Part shown: piece after piece, positions 60,153 to 64,000 of the stretch
Layout: each line of letters starts with the position of its first letter
Numbering within the stretch: the stretch's first letter is position 1
Assembly (NCBI GenBank): GCA_910585945.1
Contig: CAJUHZ010000011.1
Coordinates: 16,843 to 80,842 of the forward strand
DNA from: an uncultured Bilophila sp.
GTDB taxonomy: Bacteria; Desulfobacterota; Desulfovibrionia; Desulfovibrionales; Desulfovibrionaceae
Length of the DNA: 64,000 nt
Reading direction: 5' to 3'
Translations under genes and position numbers: made by a program
Notes under the pieces: model-generated
Seen by the model: only the letters and a program-made list of their open reading frames with translations
What the model was told of the DNA's origin: nothing
The model's database searches: none

Positions 60153-61921
60153 CGCGCACATCCGATACAGCCGATACCTCCACGCCCGGTACAGCCGGCA
60201 TGTCAGGCGCGCCCCGCGCATTGGGGAGCGCGCCGGGAGAGACGTCGGGAGGCGCGTCAGGCACACCGGGCGCGGCGTCCGCCGCGGGAGCGTCCGCGCC
60301 ACAGGGGCAAACCCCCGGGACGAACAGGGATGGCGGGGACGCGGGCGGCGACGGCAACATGGCCGGGGCCATGTCCTTTTTGCGCGCGCTGGCCCTTGGC
60401 GGCGAAAATGAGCAGAAGCCGGATCAGGCGCTGTTTCAGTCCATGCGCGAGGCCGCGCGCCGCGCTCCAGGGGAGGCCCCGCCCGGCGAGGAGGGGGGCG
60501 ATGTTCGGCCGCCGGCTCCTCCCGGTCTGTTTGCGGCCATGGACGCGCCGTTGCACGGCCTCACTCCGGACGATATCCGTTTTGCCGGAGAAGTGGACGC
60601 CGCTCTGGCGCGGCGGCCGCGCTTCGGCGCGCGCGCCCTGTCCGTGACCGTGGCCGTGATGTTCGCCTGTCTGCTGGTGTGGGCGGCCTTTGCCGAAATT
60701 GATGAAGTGACGCACGCCGAGGGGCAGGTGGTGGGATCGCAGCGCACCCAGACCATCCAGAATCTTGAAGGCGGCATCCTGCGCGGCGTGCTGGTGCGGG
60801 AAGGCCAGATTGTGGAAAAGGGCGACGTGCTGGCGCAACTGGACAACGAACTTGCCGAATCCTCCTTCCGCGACGCGGTGAGCAAGGCCGTGGAGAACAG
60901 TCTGGCGCTGGTTCGTCTGGAAGCGGAACTTCAGGGCACGGAGCCTGTGTTTCCCGAAGATCTTGAGGCATGGCTTTCCCGCAACCTCCGGCGGAGCGTG
61001 GACCGGAAAACCCTGATGCGCGCCCGCCAGCTTGTGCTTGATCAGGAAAACGCCTACCGCTCGCGCCAGCACCTGCTGGAGTCGGAAATCAGCGTGCTCG
61101 AGGCCCAGTACGAGCAGCGCCGGCGGGAAGTGGAAGAGCAGGAGGCGCACAAGGCGCATCTGGAACACAGCCTTGCCCTGGCCGGCAGGCAGCGGGATAC
61201 GGCGGGCGCTCTCTTGCAGCGCAACAACTTTTCGCGCCTGGAGTTTCTGAGCCTGGAACAGAAGGTGGTGGAACTGCGGGGGCAGGTCAGCGTGCTTTCC
61301 GCCAGCATCCCCAAGGCGCAGGCCGCCGCCGAGGAATCGCGGCAGCGCATCGCCTCGCGCCGGGCGGAGCAGAACGCATCCATCACCGAAGAGATCCGCA
61401 AGCGCCGGCTGGAGCTGAACTCCCTGCGGGAGACGCTTTCCGCCGGCGGCGACAGGGTGACCCGCACCGAACTGCGTACCCCCGTGCGCGGCACGGTGAA
61501 GCAGATCCATATCAACACGCTCGGCGGGGTGGTCAAGCCCGGCGAGCCGATCATGGATATTGTGCCTCTGGACGACACCCTGCTGGTGGAAGCCCGCGTC
61601 AGTCCCAAGGATGTGGCCTTTCTGCGGCCGGAACAGGATGTGATGGTCAAGGTCTCGGCCTATGACTTTTCCATCTACGGCGGTCTGGAAGGCAAGCTCG
61701 AATCCATCAGCGCGGACACCATCGAGGACAGAAAAGGGGATTACTACTATCTCGTCAAGGTCCGCACGCAAAAAACGGCGATCACGCACAACGACACGGT
61801 ACTGCCCATTATTCCGGGGATGGTAGTCGTCGCGGACATTCTGATCGGCAAAAAGACCGTGCTGGATTACCTGCTCAAGCCCATCCTCAAGGCCAAGCAG
61901 AACGCGTTGCGGGAACGCTGA
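60149..61921 (+). CDS. lapC: Type I secretion membrane-fusion protein (LapC/HlyD type)
   Basis: Periplasmic adaptor of 590 residues that links the ABC exporter to the TolC channel. The first 150 residues are unusually long, low in complexity (Thr/Gly/Ala/Pro) and cytoplasmic. A single transmembrane helix lies at about residues 163-186 (ALSVTVAVMFACLLVWAAFA), followed by a lipoyl/barrel-sandwich half (QTIQNLEGGILRGVLVREGQ), a long coiled coil (about 285-440), and the closing beta domain (TPVRGTVKQIHINTLGGVVK, MDIVPLDDTLLVEARV). It is translationally coupled to the ABC gene. A repeat-element fragment and a family B element follow within 90 bases. Confidence 0.93.
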   Translation: MTRTSDTADTSTPGTAGMSGAPRALGSAPGETSGGASGTPGAASAAGASAPQGQTPGTNRDGGDAGGDGNMAGAMSFLRALALGGENEQKPDQALFQSMREAARRAPGEAPPGEEGGDVRPPAPPGLFAAMDAPLHGLTPDDIRFAGEVDAALARRPRFGARALSVTVAVMFACLLVWAAFAEIDEVTHAEGQVVGSQRTQTIQNLEGGILRGVLVREGQIVEKGDVLAQLDNELAESSFRDAVSKAVENSLALVRLEAELQGTEPVFPEDLEAWLSRNLRRSVDRKTLMRARQLVLDQENAYRSRQHLLESEISVLEAQYEQRRREVEEQEAHKAHLEHSLALAGRQRDTAGALLQRNNFSRLEFLSLEQKVVELRGQVSVLSASIPKAQAAAEESRQRIASRRAEQNASITEEIRKRRLELNSLRETLSAGGDRVTRTELRTPVRGTVKQIHINTLGGVVKPGEPIMDIVPLDDTLLVEARVSPKDVAFLRPEQDVMVKVSAYDFSIYGGLEGKLESISADTIEDRKGDYYYLVKVRTQKTAITHNDTVLPIIPGMVVVADILIGKKTVLDYLLKPILKAKQNALRER

Positions 61922-61925
61922 AACG

Positions 61926-61976
61926 CCGCCGTCCGCAAAAACATCTGTGCGGCGGGCGGATTCATGAGGGCTGACC
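61926..61976. repeat. Dispersed intergenic element, family A, right-end fragment
   Basis: GCCGCCGTCCGCAAAAA through GATTCATGAGGGCTGACC matches the right end of the 30929-31100 copy (GCCGCCGGACGCAAAAA ... TTTTAATGAGGGCTGACCC). Confidence 0.6.
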
Positions 61977-62005
61977 GGACTGTGGGGCGCTCCCCGACAG
62001 GAAGT

Positions 62006-62145
62006 CATTTCATAATTCGCATGAAATGGCTTCCAACGCCAGACGAGAGTCTGGCGCGGCGCGAAAAGCGCCGTGAATGAGCCAAAAACCACGTTTTTTG
62101 GCGAATGATCTTCATAATTCAGCCCAAAGGCTGAATTATGAAATG
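62006..62145. repeat. Short inverted-repeat intergenic element, family B, intact copy
   Basis: A 140-base non-coding element with perfect 13-bp terminal inverted repeats, CATTTCATAATTC (62006-62018) and GAATTATGAAATG (62133-62145). Inside are hairpins CCAGAC/GTCTGG, GGCGC/GCGCC and CCAAAAAACG-type arms, and a perfect 14-bp hairpin TTCATAATTCAGCC-CAAA-GGCTGAATTATGAA at 62111-62142. It probably also ends transcription of the lap operon and of aat. Confidence 0.8.
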
Positions 62146-62153
62146 GGTTCAGG

Positions 62154-62861
62154 TCAAACAGGCTGCACAGGCGCGACGTCCGCGGCGTGAGCAGGCTCCA
62201 GAGCGTGGGCAAGGCAGCGGAGAAAGGCGTCACGCGGCAGGTTGCGCGCCCCGTAGCGCAGAATGTGCGGCGTTTCCATCTGGCAGTCCACAAGTTCGCA
62301 GCCCTGCTCCCACAGGCCGGAAAGAAAGGTCGCCAGCGCGATCTTGGAGGCGTTGGGCCGGATGTGGAACATGGATTCGCCAAAGAAGGCCCGCCCCAGG
62401 CTGACGCCGTACAGGCCGCCGGCCAGGCCGTGTTCGTCCCATGCTTCCACCGAGTGGGCGAAGCCCAGCTCATGCAGCCTGATATAGGCGGCGCGCATCT
62501 CCTCCACGATCCATGTTCCCGTGCTGGTTCCGCCGTCCCGATCCCGGCGCGGAACGCCGGCGCAGCCGGCGATCACCTCGCTGAAAGCCTGATCCACGGT
62601 GATGGTGAAGGGTGACGCCCTGATCTCCCGCCGAACCGTGCGCGGCACGCGAAAGTCTTCCGGCAGGATGACGCACCGGGGATCGGGCGACCACCAGAGC
62701 AGGGGATCTCCCGGCCCGTACCAGGGGAAAATGCCGCGGCTGTACGCTGTCAGCAGGCGTTCCGGCGAAAGATCGCCGCCCACGGCCAGCAGACCCTCGG
62801 GTTCGGCCGTGCCCGGATCGGGAAAGGCGCAGGGGTTTGCGGGATCAAGGCAGTGAATCAT
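62154..62861 (-). CDS. aat: Leucyl/phenylalanyl-tRNA--protein transferase
   Basis: N-end-rule enzyme of 235 residues that adds Leu or Phe from tRNA to proteins with N-terminal Arg or Lys, marking them for ClpAP. The conserved N-terminal block (PEGLLAVGGDLSPERLLTAY, SRGIFPWY, WWSPDPRCVI) and the core HSVEAWDEHGLAGGLYGVSL and GRAFFGESMFH are complete. The start at 62861 follows AAGGAAA; a longer frame to 62915 has no homologous residues. It is a single gene between two repeat elements, convergent with the lap operon. A clpS gene is not next to it. Confidence 0.94.
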   Translation of the reverse strand: MIHCLDPANPCAFPDPGTAEPEGLLAVGGDLSPERLLTAYSRGIFPWYGPGDPLLWWSPDPRCVILPEDFRVPRTVRREIRASPFTITVDQAFSEVIAGCAGVPRRDRDGGTSTGTWIVEEMRAAYIRLHELGFAHSVEAWDEHGLAGGLYGVSLGRAFFGESMFHIRPNASKIALATFLSGLWEQGCELVDCQMETPHILRYGARNLPRDAFLRCLAHALEPAHAADVAPVQPV

Positions 62862-62882
62862 TGAGCGTTTCCTTTGTGAAAA

Positions 62883-62945
62883 TGGGGCGCTGCCCCACAC
62901 CCCGCCGGGGGGCATGATGCCCCCCGGACCCCCTCAAGTGGGGTG
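62883..62945. repeat. GC-rich dispersed hairpin repeat, copy 4 (most complete)
   Basis: GGGGCGCTGCCCCACACCCC, GCCGGGGGGCATGATGCCCC and CCGGACCCCCTCAAGTGGGG in order. The GGGGGGCATGATGCCCCCC centre is a perfect palindrome. It lies upstream of aat. Confidence 0.75.
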
Positions 62946-63072
62946 AATGCCTGAGGGCCGTCGGCCGGCGCGCACCATCCAAAGTGCAAACTGTCCCTGA
63001 ATGCGGCGCGCTTGCGGCTGTGAAAGGAAAGGCGTACACGGACGCGACATTTCCACACTGCCGGAGGTTCGG

Positions 63073-63864
63073 ATGATTGGTACGGGCATTTTTCTTTGTC
63101 TGGCTGCTTTTTTGACCGGGCTTATCGACAGCGTCGCCGGGGGCGGCGGGCTGATCATGGTTCCGGCGTTGCTGGTGGCCGGCCTGCCCACGCAGACGGC
63201 GCTCGGGGTGAACAAGTTTGTGGGCACGCTCGGCACTTCGGCCGCGCTGATGAATTTTGCCCGGAGCGGCCTTGTGCTGTGGCGGCCGGCGCTGGTGGGC
63301 ATTCCCTTCGCGCTGATCGGCGCGGCGGTGGGGAGCCGTTGCGTTCTGGCCTTTGACAGCGCCACGGCGGGAAAAATCGTCATTGCGCTCCTGCCCTTCG
63401 CCGCGTTGGCCACCTTGCTTCCCCGGCGGCATGTCGCGTCCCGGGAGGAGATTTCCGCCAGGGCGCTGTATGCGCTCACCCCGCTGATCTGCCTTGGCGT
63501 GGGGTTTTACGACGGCTTTTTCGGGCCGGGGGCCGGGAGCTTTTACATTCTGGCCTTTCATTTCATCACGCGGATGGATCTTATCCGCGCTTCGGCCACG
63601 GCGAAAGTTCTCAATCTGGCGTCCAACGCGGGCGCGTTCGTGGTCTTTCTGCTGAACGGGCAGGTGCTGTTTTTCTATGCCGTGCCGCTGGCCGTGGTGA
63701 ACATTCTCGGCAATCTCGCGGGGAGTCAACTGGCCATTCGCATCGGGCCGGGTATTGTGCGGCGCTTTTTGCTGGTTTCCCTGCTTATCCTGTTCGGCAC
63801 GCTGATCTGGCGTTTTTATTTGCAGGATGTTTTTGCCGCGTCACCCGCGCCGTCCGGGTCATAG
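63073..63864 (+). CDS. TauE/SafE-family sulfite or sulfonate exporter-like permease
   Basis: Integral membrane protein of 263 residues with seven to eight helices of the TSUP (TauE/SafE) family, linked to movement of sulfite, sulfoacetate and other organosulfur anions. The duplicated family signature is visible as GLIDSVAGGGGLIMVPALLV (residues 16-35) and GFYDGFFGPGAGSFYILAF in the second half, plus TQTALGVNKFVGTLGTSAAL. The ATG at 63073 has GGAGG upstream; a longer frame to 63001 is not supported. It reads away from aat as a single gene. The substrate is unproven, although sulfite or sulfonate movement would suit a sulfite-reducing host. Confidence 0.88.
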   Translation: MIGTGIFLCLAAFLTGLIDSVAGGGGLIMVPALLVAGLPTQTALGVNKFVGTLGTSAALMNFARSGLVLWRPALVGIPFALIGAAVGSRCVLAFDSATAGKIVIALLPFAALATLLPRRHVASREEISARALYALTPLICLGVGFYDGFFGPGAGSFYILAFHFITRMDLIRASATAKVLNLASNAGAFVVFLLNGQVLFFYAVPLAVVNILGNLAGSQLAIRIGPGIVRRFLLVSLLILFGTLIWRFYLQDVFAASPAPSGS

Positions 63865-63950
63865 CCTTTTGACGCCATGCCCTGCCGGCGGCGCGAGCAG
63901 GCGACGGGGCGAAACGCCTTTCCCCCTGCCGGCTGGCGCAGCGCGCCGGC

Positions 63951-64000
63951 CGGCCATTGGGGGTGCAGGGGAATCATTCCCCTGCCGAGGGGTTTGGGGG
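63951..64000. repeat. GC-rich hairpin repeat at the window end
   Basis: CATTGGGGGTGCAGGGGAAT followed by CATTCCCCTGCCGAGGGG and GGGGG. The AGGGGAATCATTCCCCT hairpin resembles the stretch at about 38925-38949. It continues past the window edge. Confidence 0.55.

Overview
The window is a dense, GC-rich chromosomal segment. It suggests a strictly anaerobic sulfate- or sulfite-reducing bacterium of the Desulfovibrionaceae (Desulfovibrio/Bilophila-like). The main clues are a periplasmic [NiFeSe] hydrogenase whose large subunit is read through an in-frame UGA as selenocysteine, a bacterioferritin close to the Desulfovibrio coproporphyrin type, a CobA-HemD fusion, an oxygen-sensitive class III ribonucleotide reductase, and a LapG-type adhesin secretion locus. 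The genus call is inference from gene content only.

Layout. 1-4 kb: GntP-type permease, CoA-transferase and MaoC (R)-hydratase, probably a hydroxy-acid utilisation set. 4-8 kb: hisS-aspS-cyclase operon on the minus strand. 8-13 kb: hybrid histidine kinase, a small coiled-coil protein and a two-RCK potassium channel. 13-17 kb: nrdD, a tiny glycyl-radical-domain protein, nrdG and an orphan peptide-ABC ATPase, behind a leader with a terminator-like hairpin. 17.6-19.8 kb: chemoreceptor. 20-27.5 kb: a long minus-strand run of lipoprotein, TPR protein, small protein, cobA-hemD, purN, secreted protein, tungstate-type ABC permease and ATPase, and an alpha/beta hydrolase. 28-34 kb: serS, der, hypC, xth, tRNA-His, murA. 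34-38.5 kb: bfr, a PilZ protein, a CorC-like CBS protein, pgi. 39-41.5 kb: hysB-hysA. 41.7-48.8 kb: DASS/SLC13 transporter, a GltD-like oxidoreductase fused to an AprB-like ferredoxin, an AprA/fumarate-reductase-like flavoprotein, a low-GC Fic gene and a LysR regulator. 49-52.5 kb: thiL and a surface-carbohydrate protein. 53-62 kb: a degenerate HD-GYP sensor and LapG protease diverging from a TolC-LapB-LapC type I secretion operon. 62-64 kb: aat and a TauE/SafE permease.

The most interesting signals are these. (1) A 21-unit CT repeat inside the TolC signal peptide looks like a phase-variation switch. (2) A catalytically degenerate HD-GYP receptor sits where LapD is normally found next to LapG. 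(3) An AprAB-like electron-transfer module is linked to an anion transporter and has an unknown substrate. (4) The Sec codon and SECIS-like hairpin make hysA look truncated in ordinary gene calls. (5) A free-standing glycyl-radical domain lies between nrdD and nrdG. (6) Two families of short intergenic elements with terminal inverted repeats, plus a third GC-rich hairpin family, are scattered through the window. No transposase, CRISPR array, rRNA or replication origin was seen.
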